In this document: piece after piece, positions 7,651 to 15,666 of the stretch
Layout: each line of letters opens with the position of its first letter
Position numbering within the stretch: the first letter of the stretch is position 1
Assembly: GCF_002251365.1 (NCBI RefSeq)
Contig: NZ_NPJH01000056.1
Location: 1-46,611 of the forward strand
Source of the DNA: Prevotella sp. P3-122
GTDB taxonomy: Bacteria > Bacteroidota > Bacteroidia > Bacteroidales > Bacteroidaceae
Reading direction: 5' to 3'
Length of the DNA: 46,611 bases
Program-made: the position numbers and the translations under genes
Notes under the pieces: model-generated
Told to the model about the DNA's origin: nothing
Databases searched by the model: none
Seen by the model: the letters and a program-made list of their open reading frames with translations, nothing else

Positions 7651-8526
7651 CTACAATGCGTTGAGTACTTGCTCCTTGATTTGCTCCAGCTCGTCCTTCA
7701 TCTTTACAACGATGTTCTGCATCTCGGCCATATTGCTCTTAGAGCCCGTCGTGTTAATCTCACGTCCCATTTCCTGAGCTATAAAGCCAAGTTTCTTTCC
7801 TATGGGACCATCCTCAAGCATGGTGGTGCGGAAATAGTCGAGATGGTTGGCAAGGCGCTGTTTCTCCTCGCTGATATCGAGTTTCTCTATGTAGTATATC
7901 AGTTCCTGCTCAAGCCTGTTCTTGTCGTATTCGACATTAGGTATCTGGCAGAGAGCGTCTGTTATGCGTGCCCTGATTTTCTCAACCCTTGTCTTCTCGA
8001 ACAGTCCAATCTCATTGAGCAGCGACTCGATATTGTCTACTTTCTCCCCGAACTTCTTCTGCAAAGCTGCGCCCTCCTGCCTGCGGTAGGCTATTATGTC
8101 CTTGAGGGCACTGTCTATGGCCCGGCTTGCCGCCTCCCACTCCTCGGGTTCCAACACCTCGGTCTCTGTGCGCTGCAAGACATCGGGCATACGCATGAGA
8201 GTAACGAACCAGTCCTGCGGGTAGGGTATTCCGGCATTGTCGGCAATGGCCTTGATCTGCTTGTAATAATTCTCAACAAGCTGGGCATTAATTGGAGTAG
8301 CGTCAGACGCATTGTCCTTTTCTACCCAGATGGCGATGTCTATCTTGCCTCTATCCAAAGCCTTTGTGACACTTTGTCTGATTTCAAGTTCCTTCTCACG
8401 GTAGATTGGAGCTATACGTGTAGAAATGTCAACGGCCTTGCTATTGAGTGACTTTATCTCAACATTAATTTTCTTGTCCCTGTAGGTTACGACAGCTTTG
8501 CCGTAGCCCGTCATTGATTGTATCAT
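7651..8526 (-). CDS. yicC: YicC/YloC-family endoribonuclease
   Basis: 291 residues from MIQSMTGYGKA; the frame is open 9 codons further up to 8553, but that stretch overlaps the -7 box, so the shorter start is taken. The family signature is MTGYGKA at the N-terminus, VEIKSLNSKAVDIS soon after, and the C-terminal DUF1732 part with KKLGFIAQEMGREINT.GSKSN. YicC proteins are hexameric RNases that act on structured RNA. In E. coli yicC lies near gmk-linked genes, and here it heads the yicC-gmk-nadD block. Confidence 0.92.
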   Translation of the reverse strand: MIQSMTGYGKAVVTYRDKKINVEIKSLNSKAVDISTRIAPIYREKELEIRQSVTKALDRGKIDIAIWVEKDNASDATPINAQLVENYYKQIKAIADNAGIPYPQDWFVTLMRMPDVLQRTETEVLEPEEWEAASRAIDSALKDIIAYRRQEGAALQKKFGEKVDNIESLLNEIGLFEKTRVEKIRARITDALCQIPNVEYDKNRLEQELIYYIEKLDISEEKQRLANHLDYFRTTMLEDGPIGKKLGFIAQEMGREINTTGSKSNMAEMQNIVVKMKDELEQIKEQVLNAL

Positions 8527-8550
8527 GTGTGCAAATGCGTTAAATTTCTG

Positions 8551-8558
8551 CAAAAGTA
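8551..8558 (-). promoter_or_regulatory. -7 box of yicC
   Basis: TACTTTTG on the minus strand matches TAnnTTTG. It is 25 bases upstream of the chosen yicC start; no clear -33 TTTG is seen at the expected distance. Confidence 0.5.
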
Positions 8559-8580
8559 ATAATTTTGCGCGAAAAAAGAG

Positions 8581-8588
8581 TAATTTTG
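8581..8588 (+). promoter_or_regulatory. -7 box of tsaB
   Basis: TAATTTTG matches TAnnTTTG and lies 25 bases ahead of the tsaB start. A second identical box at 8560-8567 is also possible. The two diverging promoters share an 88-base region. Confidence 0.45.
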
Positions 8589-8613
8589 CAGATTATTAAG
8601 ATAATAATTTGTT

Positions 8614-9306
8614 ATGCCTTGCATTTTAAACATAGAAACAAGTACCGATATATGCTCCGTGGCACTGAGTGTTGACGGCGAATGCGTGTTCAATCGCGAA
8701 GACCGCACTGGGCACAACCATTCTGTGAGCCTCGGAGTGTTCGTTGATGAGACCCTGACGTATGCCGATGCCCGTGACATGCACATCGACGCAGTAGCCG
8801 TGAGTTGCGGCCCAGGCTCATATACAGGTCTCCGGATAGGCGTGTCCATGGCCAAGGGCATCTGCTATGCACGCGATGCCAAACTGGTGGCTGTGCCTAC
8901 GCTGGAACTGCTGTGTGTGCCCGTGCTGCTCGGAGAGAGAGCTGCCGAGGAGAATGCCTTGTTGTGTCCTATGATAGACGCACGCCGCATGGAGGTGTAC
9001 GCACAACTTTTCGACCGTGTCCTCAAGGAGCAGAGACACATACAGGCAGACATCGTTGATGCTGACACCTACAGGGAATTTCTCGACAGGGGACCTGTAT
9101 ACTTCTTTGGCAATGGTGCCGCAAAATGTATGGAGACCATCAACCATCCGTCGGCACACCTGATAAAGGACATTGAGCCTTTGGCCAGAAACATGTTCCC
9201 TTTGGCAGAGAAGCGTATGGCGCAGGGACGCTTTGAGGATGTGGCGTATTTCGTCCCATTCTATCTTAAGGATTTCGTAGCCAAACCATCGAAACCACAA
9301 ATTTGA
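8614..9306 (+). CDS. tsaB: tRNA threonylcarbamoyladenosine biosynthesis protein TsaB
   Basis: 230 residues of the ASKHA fold. TsaB is the partner that dimerises with TsaD and, with TsaE, transfers the threonylcarbamoyl group to A37 of tRNAs that read ANN codons. The N-terminal ILNIETSTDICSVAL and the SCGPGSYTGLRIG segment at about residues 68-80 are diagnostic. It opens a six- to seven-gene rightward block of housekeeping genes with short gaps (21 bases to the next gene). Confidence 0.94.
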   Translation: MPCILNIETSTDICSVALSVDGECVFNREDRTGHNHSVSLGVFVDETLTYADARDMHIDAVAVSCGPGSYTGLRIGVSMAKGICYARDAKLVAVPTLELLCVPVLLGERAAEENALLCPMIDARRMEVYAQLFDRVLKEQRHIQADIVDADTYREFLDRGPVYFFGNGAAKCMETINHPSAHLIKDIEPLARNMFPLAEKRMAQGRFEDVAYFVPFYLKDFVAKPSKPQI

Positions 9307-9327
9307 CAACAAGAAACAAAAGATACA

Positions 9328-9927
9328 ATGAACATCAAAGGATTAGACTACAACACCACACGCCAGAAGCTCGTATTGCCAGAATATGGCAGGGAGATAC
9401 AGCTCATGGTTGACCATGCCGTGGAACTGCCTGACCGGGAAATGAGGCAACGCTGTGCCGAGACCATCATCAACACCATGGCCCGCATGTTTCCACAGGG
9501 TAAGGACTCCATAGACTTCAAGCAAAAGCTGTGGGACCATCTCGCCATCATGAGCGGGTTCAGACTCGATATCGACTACCCCTACGATGTCAGTCAGGCA
9601 CACAAGATGTCGGACAAGCCAACTCGGCTGCCCTACCCCATGACGGACATACGCGTGCGTCACTACGGCAAGCTGGTAATGGATGCCTGCGAGAAACTGC
9701 GCGACATGGAGCCTGGCGACGAGCGCGACGAGCTGGTGAGGCTAACGGCGAACCAGATGAAGCGTGACCTCGTGCAGTGGAGCCACGGCTCGTGCGACAA
9801 CGAGAAGGTTGCCGCCGACCTTGAGCACTTTACCAACGGCAAGATAAGGCTCGACCTGTCGACATTCGTATTCTCGAAGGTTGTAGCAGACGACATCAAG
9901 ACCACGACAAAGAAAAAAAGAAGATAA
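9328..9927 (+). CDS. DUF4290 family protein
   Basis: 199 residues, soluble, no signal peptide, function unknown. The N-terminal GLDYNTTRQKLVLPEYGR and the central LWDHLAIMSGF are characteristic of this Bacteroidota-restricted family, which is usually found between tsaB and murA, as here. The C-terminus is very basic (KKKRR), suggesting contact with nucleic acid or ribosomes; this is only a hint. It is 6 bases from murA. Confidence 0.85.
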   Translation: MNIKGLDYNTTRQKLVLPEYGREIQLMVDHAVELPDREMRQRCAETIINTMARMFPQGKDSIDFKQKLWDHLAIMSGFRLDIDYPYDVSQAHKMSDKPTRLPYPMTDIRVRHYGKLVMDACEKLRDMEPGDERDELVRLTANQMKRDLVQWSHGSCDNEKVAADLEHFTNGKIRLDLSTFVFSKVVADDIKTTTKKKRR

Positions 9928-9933
9928 CGGCCT

Positions 9934-11247
9934 ATGGAAGCATTCGTTATTGAGGGCGGCCACCGCCTGTCGGGAGAAATAGAACCCCAGGGCGCAAAGA
10001 ACGAGGCACTGGAAGTGATATGCGCGACGCTGCTCACCACAGACCCGGTGAGGATAAGCAATATCCCAGACATCCTGGACGTGAACAATCTCATCAGCCT
10101 GCTTGCGGAGATTGGCGTGAAGATTACACGCCACTCGCGCAATGACTACACCTTCCAGGCCGACGAGCTGAACCTTGACTATCTGGACAGTCATGAGTTT
10201 GTGCGCAAGTGCGCAGCGCTGCGTGGAAGCGTACTTATGATTGGCCCGCTGCTCGGACGCTTCAACAAGGCAACCGTGGCCAAGCCCGGCGGCGACAAGA
10301 TCGGACGTCGCAGGCTCGACACACACTTCCTGGGCTTCAAGTATCTCGGAGCGACATTCTGCCATGATGAGGAACGGGATGTATATCAGATAAAGTCTGA
10401 CAGCGGGCTCCAGGGATGCTACATGCTGCTTGACGAGGCTTCGGTGACTGGAACGGCCAACATCATCATGGCTGCCGTTACGGCCAAGGGCACGACAACC
10501 ATTTACAATGCTGCCTGCGAGCCATACATACAGCAGCTGTGCCACATGCTCAATCACATGGGAGCAAACATTAGTGGCATAGCTTCAAACCTCATAACCA
10601 TTGTGGGCGTAGAAAGCCTGCACGGCGCCACCCACCGCATCCTGCCCGACATGATAGAGGTAGGTTCGTTCATTGGCATGGCGGCAATGGTTGGTGACGG
10701 CATCCGCATTAAAAACGTCTCTGTAAAGAACCTGGGCATCATACCCGAGGCATTCAGACGGTTAGGCGTGAGGGTGGATGTTGAGGGTGACGACCTGGTA
10801 ATACCCAGGCAGGAACACTATGTGGTAGACTCTTTCATTGACGGAACTATTATGACCCTCTCTGATGCCCCATGGCCTGGACTGACCCCCGACCTGCTGT
10901 CGGTACTCCTCGTCGTAGCCACCCAGGCCAAAGGCTCCGTACTGTTCCATCAGAAAATGTTCGAGAGCCGCCTGTTCTTTGTCGATAAGCTCATTGACAT
11001 GAGGGCACAGATAATACTCTGCGACCCGCACCGGGCGGTAGTAGTTGGACACGACCACGCCCTTCAGCTAAGGGCAGGACGCATGACGAGTCCTGACATC
11101 CGTGCCGGTATAGCACTGCTCATAGCCGCCCTCAGCGCAAACGGCACAAGCAAGATTGCCAACATCGCGCAGATTGACCGTGGATATGAGGACATAGAAA
11201 AGAGGTTGAACAAGCTCGGAGCGAAAATAAGAAGAGTGGATGATTAG
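9934..11247 (+). CDS. murA: UDP-N-acetylglucosamine 1-carboxyvinyltransferase
   Basis: 437 residues, the first committed step of peptidoglycan synthesis in the cytosol: transfer of enolpyruvate from PEP to UDP-GlcNAc. K22 in GAKNEAL, the arginines of the flexible loop and the aspartate in PGLTPDLL (about residue 316) are in place. The loop residue that is cysteine in most bacteria (C115 in E. coli) is aspartate here, D121 in KPGGDKIGRRR. Asp at this place is active but insensitive to fosfomycin in other organisms. The gene overlaps rimM by 8 bases. Length is slightly above the E. coli enzyme (419). Confidence 0.96.
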   Translation: MEAFVIEGGHRLSGEIEPQGAKNEALEVICATLLTTDPVRISNIPDILDVNNLISLLAEIGVKITRHSRNDYTFQADELNLDYLDSHEFVRKCAALRGSVLMIGPLLGRFNKATVAKPGGDKIGRRRLDTHFLGFKYLGATFCHDEERDVYQIKSDSGLQGCYMLLDEASVTGTANIIMAAVTAKGTTTIYNAACEPYIQQLCHMLNHMGANISGIASNLITIVGVESLHGATHRILPDMIEVGSFIGMAAMVGDGIRIKNVSVKNLGIIPEAFRRLGVRVDVEGDDLVIPRQEHYVVDSFIDGTIMTLSDAPWPGLTPDLLSVLLVVATQAKGSVLFHQKMFESRLFFVDKLIDMRAQIILCDPHRAVVVGHDHALQLRAGRMTSPDIRAGIALLIAALSANGTSKIANIAQIDRGYEDIEKRLNKLGAKIRRVDD

Positions 11248-11764
11248 ACGTGAGGATGTTTACAAGATTGGCACTATAGGCAAAGCCCATGGTGTGAGGG
11301 GAGAGGTGACGGTGTACGTTGACGACGACATTTTCGACCGCACGGACTCGGAGTACCTGTTGCTTGACATCGATGGAATACTGGTGCCATTCTTCATGGA
11401 GGAATACCGCTTCAAGAGCGATACGACAGTATTGGTGAAGTTCTGCAACATAGACTCTCAGGAGAAGGCTCGCGAGCTTACTGGCTGCGGAGTTTATTTC
11501 CCCCGAAGCGAGACAGCAGGCACCGATGACGGCATGTTGTCGTGGGCGGAGGTGGTAGGCTACATTGTCAAGGACACTACCACAGGAACTACGGTGGGGG
11601 CTATCTGCTCTGTAGACACGTCTACGGAGAACGTACTCTTCGAGGTAACTGACGACGGCGGCGGCATCTGCCTCATCCCGGCAAATCCGGAACTGATTGC
11701 TGATATAGACACGGATAGCAGAACCATTGCTATGTCCCTTCCGGAGGGATTGCTGTCTATTTGA
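11240..11764 (+). CDS. rimM: 16S rRNA processing protein RimM
   Basis: 174 residues. RimM binds ribosomal protein uS19 and helps mature the 30S head. The N-terminal domain has the family signature GTIGKAHGVRGEVTV (about 12-26), and the PRC-barrel follows with LSWAEVVGYIVKD at about 100-112. The start codon lies inside the end of murA (8-base overlap), suggesting translational coupling. The 118 bases after it contain no gene and no evident terminator before dxr. Confidence 0.92.
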   Translation: MIRREDVYKIGTIGKAHGVRGEVTVYVDDDIFDRTDSEYLLLDIDGILVPFFMEEYRFKSDTTVLVKFCNIDSQEKARELTGCGVYFPRSETAGTDDGMLSWAEVVGYIVKDTTTGTTVGAICSVDTSTENVLFEVTDDGGGICLIPANPELIADIDTDSRTIAMSLPEGLLSI

Positions 11765-11882
11765 CCCGCTATGTTTAAGGTCTTGACACTCTTTACATGA
11801 AGACAAGTTGTCTGCTTTTCGCTGATGCGCAGGATTACGAGCTTGCGATAGTAGAGTAACAAAACAAAAAAACAACCAAACG

Positions 11883-13037
11883 ATGAAAAAACAAATATGC
11901 ATACTTGGCTCAACCGGGAGCATAGGCACTCAGGCTCTCGACGTTATAGAGCAGCATGCCGACCTCTACGAGGTGTACTGCCTTACGGCCAACAACCGCA
12001 TTGAGGAGTTGGCACGCCAGGCTCACCGATTCAAGCCTGCCGCCATAGTTGTCGCCAACGAGGCACGCTACGGTGAGCTGTGCGAGCTGATGGCCGACAT
12101 GCCCGACGTGAAGGTATATGCCGGAGCCCGCGCCCTGTGCGACATTGTCGAGGCAGGTCCCATCGACATGGTGCTCACAGCCATGGTTGGGTTCTCGGGA
12201 CTGGAGCCAACCATACACGCCATCAAGGCAAGAAAGAAGATATGCCTCGCCAACAAAGAGACTCTCGTGGTAGCCGGAGAGCTAATCTGCCGGCTGGCCA
12301 TGGAGAACCATGTGCCCATATTGCCTGTTGACTCTGAGCACAGCGCCATATTCCAAAGCCTTGCCGGCGAGGGCGACAACGAGATTGAGAAAATACTGCT
12401 CACCTGCTCGGGAGGCCCATTCCGCACACTCCCTGCCGACAAGCTGGCCAACGTAAAGGCCGCCGATGCACTGCGCCACCCCACATGGAATATGGGCGCG
12501 AAGATAACCATCGACTCGGCAACCCTTATGAACAAGGGCTTTGAGGTTATGGAGGCAAAATGGCTCTTCGGTGTGCCAGCCGAAAAGATACAGGTGCTCA
12601 TCCACCCGCAGTCGGTGGTGCATAGCGCCGTGCAGTTTGCCGACGGCAGCGTGAAGGCACAGCTCGGAGTTCCTGACATGAGACTTCCGATACAGTATGC
12701 ATTCTCCTATCCCGACCGCATACACCTCAACGGCGACAGGCTGAACCTCTTCGGACATCCGCTGGAGTTCTTCGAGCCAGACGTGGAGAAGTTCCGTTGC
12801 CTTGCTCTGGCCTACGAGGCTATCAGCATGGGCGGAAACATGCCATGCATATTAAATGCAGCCAACGAGATAGTGAACGAGGCTTTCCGCCGCGACCAGA
12901 TACCGTACACGGCCATTGCCGACATCATTGAGCAGACCATGAGGACGGTACCCATGGACAAGTCGGCCGACCTTGACACCTACCTGCGTACTGATGCCGA
13001 GGCAAGGGCGGTGGCTGAAGAACTGGCAAGCCGGTAG
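11883..13037 (+). CDS. dxr: 1-deoxy-D-xylulose 5-phosphate reductoisomerase
   Basis: 384 residues. It makes 2-C-methyl-D-erythritol 4-phosphate with NADPH, the second step of the MEP isoprenoid pathway. Seen are the NADPH fold GSTGSIGTQALDV at 9-21, LANKETLVVAGE at about 121-132, the metal-binding SEHSAIFQ at about 150-157, MNKGFEVMEA and HPQSVVHS. Full length. It has a start preceded by an A-rich tract (AACAAAACAAAAAAACAACC), typical of genes without a strong Shine-Dalgarno in this phylum. rseP follows after 63 bases. Confidence 0.96.
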   Translation: MKKQICILGSTGSIGTQALDVIEQHADLYEVYCLTANNRIEELARQAHRFKPAAIVVANEARYGELCELMADMPDVKVYAGARALCDIVEAGPIDMVLTAMVGFSGLEPTIHAIKARKKICLANKETLVVAGELICRLAMENHVPILPVDSEHSAIFQSLAGEGDNEIEKILLTCSGGPFRTLPADKLANVKAADALRHPTWNMGAKITIDSATLMNKGFEVMEAKWLFGVPAEKIQVLIHPQSVVHSAVQFADGSVKAQLGVPDMRLPIQYAFSYPDRIHLNGDRLNLFGHPLEFFEPDVEKFRCLALAYEAISMGGNMPCILNAANEIVNEAFRRDQIPYTAIADIIEQTMRTVPMDKSADLDTYLRTDAEARAVAEELASR

Positions 13038-13100
13038 CAGCCAACATTCCCCGAATACGGAGATTGTTAGAAACATAAATACATATTATATATACAACTG

Positions 13101-14477
13101 ATGGAAATAATTCTAATCAAATTGCTGCAGTTCATGCTGGCAATTTCCTTACTGGTGCTCCTTCACGAAGGAGGACATTTCTTTTTCTCCAAGCTCTTCG
13201 GCGTAAGAGTGGAGAAATTCTATCTCTTTTTCGACCCCTGGTTCCACCTGTTCGAGTTCAAGCCACGCAACAGTGAGACTACCTACGGTGTGGGATGGCT
13301 GCCGCTCGGAGGCTACTGCAAGATTTCGGGTATGATAGACGAGAGCATGGACCGCGAGCAGATGAGGCAACCCATGCAGGAATGGGAGTTCCGCTCGAAG
13401 CCTGCCTGGCAACGCCTGCTTATAATGATTGGCGGTGTGCTGGTAAACTTCGTTCTGGCATTGTTCATCTACTCAATGATAATGTTTGCCTGGGGTGAGA
13501 ACTACATTGCTATGAAGGATATGACCAAAGGCATGCAGTTCAATGCTGCCGCCAAGGCCATAGGCTTCCATGACCACGACATATTGCTCGGCACCGAGAA
13601 TGGCGACTTCCGCGAGTTTAGCGTTGACGTCTTCCGTGACCTCTCCCAAGCACGTGAGGTGCGCGTACTGCGCGACGGCAAGCAGATGACGCTGAATCTT
13701 AGCGGCGACCTGAACCTCCTGGACATGCTCCAGTCACGCCCGTCGTTCGCCCGTCCCTGGGCAGACTGCATCGTTGACAGCGTTGCCGAAGGCACACCTG
13801 CAGCCTCAATGGGACTTGCCAAAGGTGATGCCATCGTGGCTGTCGACGGGAAATCCATTGCCACCTTTGGCGACTTTGCCGACTGCCTAAGCATGAAGGC
13901 CGAGGACCTTGCCGACGGCATGACACACGCAGACAGCATGCAGGTGCTTGCCACAAAGATTGTTGTACGAAAGGCATCAACAGGCGCACTCGACACGGCA
14001 AGTGTCACTTTGTCGTCTGACGTTAAGCTTGGCTTCGTTGTCGCCAACGCCTTCAGCGATTACAAGGAAACACAGGTAAGATATGGTTTCTTCGAGAGCT
14101 TCCCTGCTGGTATCGTATATGGCTGGAACGTCCTGCGCGGATATGTCAGCGACATGCAGTATGTGTTTACTGCCGACGGCGCAAAGTCGCTTGGCGGCTT
14201 CGGCTCCATAGGCAATCTCTTCCCTGCCACTTGGGACTGGTACCTGTTCTGGAAGATGACAGCCTTCCTGAGTATCATCCTGGCATTCATGAACATTCTT
14301 CCTATTCCTGCCCTCGACGGCGGACACGTGCTCTTCCTGCTCTACGAGATGGTGACACGCCGCAAACCGTCAGAGAACTTCATGGTGTGGGCAGAGTATA
14401 TTGGCATCGGCATTCTGCTGCTGCTTATGATAGTTGCTAACCTTAATGACGTACTGCGATGGCTCGGTTATATGTAA
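13101..14477 (+). CDS. rseP: Site-2-type intramembrane zinc protease RseP
   Basis: 458 residues, an inner-membrane protease that cuts anti-sigma factors and remnant signal peptides. The zinc motif HEGGH is at 22-26 in the first transmembrane helix. A PDZ domain covers about 213-260 (DSVAEGTPAASMGLAKGD), and the third ligand is in PIPALDGGHVLF (aspartate near residue 404), within the C-terminal helices. The dxr-rseP order is widespread in bacteria. The last 19 bases overlap the start of the next gene in another frame. Confidence 0.95.
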   Translation: MEIILIKLLQFMLAISLLVLLHEGGHFFFSKLFGVRVEKFYLFFDPWFHLFEFKPRNSETTYGVGWLPLGGYCKISGMIDESMDREQMRQPMQEWEFRSKPAWQRLLIMIGGVLVNFVLALFIYSMIMFAWGENYIAMKDMTKGMQFNAAAKAIGFHDHDILLGTENGDFREFSVDVFRDLSQAREVRVLRDGKQMTLNLSGDLNLLDMLQSRPSFARPWADCIVDSVAEGTPAASMGLAKGDAIVAVDGKSIATFGDFADCLSMKAEDLADGMTHADSMQVLATKIVVRKASTGALDTASVTLSSDVKLGFVVANAFSDYKETQVRYGFFESFPAGIVYGWNVLRGYVSDMQYVFTADGAKSLGGFGSIGNLFPATWDWYLFWKMTAFLSIILAFMNILPIPALDGGHVLFLLYEMVTRRKPSENFMVWAEYIGIGILLLLMIVANLNDVLRWLGYM

Positions 14478-15430
14478 CAATTCTCGTTTCCGTCCTCATG
14501 GCGACAACCAACTGTCTGGCTGACGGCTGGACAACAATCCGCAATGGTAGTGTGTGGCTCGACACCAACGGTGACACCGTACAGGCTCATGCGCCCGGCT
14601 TCCTTCACTACGGCGGCAGGTGGTATATGATTGGCGAGGACCGCTCTGACAGCTGGCACCCTGATGTCAACATGTATTCTTCTGATGACCTTGTCCACTG
14701 GCGTTTCGAAACCAAGATTATCCGCAATGGCGTAACGGTGCCTGAATTGGGTACCCGACGCTTCATTGAGCGTGCCAAACTGATGCACAACCCGCGCACA
14801 GGAAAGTTCGTGGTATGGTGCCACTGGGAAGGCCCACGCTATGCAGCGTCCGAGGCAGCCTGCTTCTCGGCAGACTCCATCTGCGGCCCATACAGGTTGG
14901 AATGGAGCGGCAGACCTCTGGGAGTGAAGTCACGCGACTGCAATGTCTTTGTCGACAACGACGGCGAGGCATACTTCGTCTCCACCACTGAGGAGAACAC
15001 CAACATCGGCCTGTTCAGACTTGCCGACGATTATCTCAGTGCCGAAAGCCACGTATGCCTGATGCCCGGGCTGCGACGCGAGGCTCCCGTAATAGTACGG
15101 CACGACAATCTTTACTATATGCTCAGCTCTGCCTGTACGGGATGGGCACCCAACCAATGTATGCTGTCAGTATCCAAGCGGCTCGACAGAGGATGGAGCC
15201 AACTGGAGAAGATCGGCGACGACAAGGCCTTCCGCACTCAGGCCGCGGCCGTGATAGAAATCAAGGGAACTAAGAAGACGACCTATTTATATATAGGTGA
15301 CCGTTGGATGGACCCCGACCTGCCATCGAGCAAGATTATCATCTTCCCTATCGAGTTCAAGGACGGCAAGTGCATATTCGAGTACAGAGACGAGTTCCGC
15401 ATAAACTTTGCCACAGGAGAGGTGGAATAG
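14459..15430 (+). CDS. Secreted GH43-like glycosidase
   Basis: 323 residues with a signal peptide (about 1-21). A five-bladed propeller is suggested by repeats such as HAPGFLHYGGRWYMIGED (about 41-58), MYSSDDLVHW, SRDCNVFVDNDGEAYF (about 158-173) and REAPVIVRHDNLYYMLSSAC. These resemble the GH43 subfamilies that include exo-beta-1,3-galactanases; the REAP glutamate and the SRD aspartate fit the acid and the modulating residue, while the base position (HAPG rather than the usual aspartate-bearing motif) is not certain. It starts inside rseP (19-base overlap), and a terminator follows at 15470. Activity on galactan is inferred. Confidence 0.75.
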   Translation: MARLYVTILVSVLMATTNCLADGWTTIRNGSVWLDTNGDTVQAHAPGFLHYGGRWYMIGEDRSDSWHPDVNMYSSDDLVHWRFETKIIRNGVTVPELGTRRFIERAKLMHNPRTGKFVVWCHWEGPRYAASEAACFSADSICGPYRLEWSGRPLGVKSRDCNVFVDNDGEAYFVSTTEENTNIGLFRLADDYLSAESHVCLMPGLRREAPVIVRHDNLYYMLSSACTGWAPNQCMLSVSKRLDRGWSQLEKIGDDKAFRTQAAAVIEIKGTKKTTYLYIGDRWMDPDLPSSKIIIFPIEFKDGKCIFEYRDEFRINFATGEVE

Positions 15431-15469
15431 GCCTCCAACTCTCATATCTTTACAAAGTTTCAGATATTA

Positions 15470-15509
15470 AGCAAACCGCAAGCAAACGCTTACGGTTTGC
15501 TTTGTTTTT
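15470..15509 (+). terminator. Rho-independent terminator after the rseP-GH43 block
   Basis: Stem AGCAAACCG / CGGTTTGCT (15470-15478 and 15493-15501) with an inner AAGC/GCTT pairing, followed by TTGTTTTT. It lies 40 bases after the GH43 stop and ahead of the gltB promoter. Confidence 0.8.
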
Positions 15510-15598
15510 ACATAACACAATACCATATTGTCAGAATCACGTCTACACAAACAAAATTAGTGATTAATAATCCCTATGTTATCGTATCAGAATGAAAG

Positions 15599-15614
15599 TA
15601 TATTTGTACTTTTG
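15599..15614 (+). promoter_or_regulatory. Promoter boxes of gltB
   Basis: Two adjoining matches to TAnnTTTG, TATATTTG at 15599-15606 and TACTTTTG at 15607-15614, stand 53-68 bases ahead of the gltB start. No clear TTTG is found 20 bases upstream of either. Confidence 0.5.
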
Positions 15615-15666
15615 CAAACAATTTGATAGGAACATATAGGATTTATTAATTAAAACGCAACACGAA

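Noticed and set aside
7669..8451. Plus-strand frame of 260 codons opposite yicC
   Set aside because: yicC is clear on the minus strand; the frame is a shadow.
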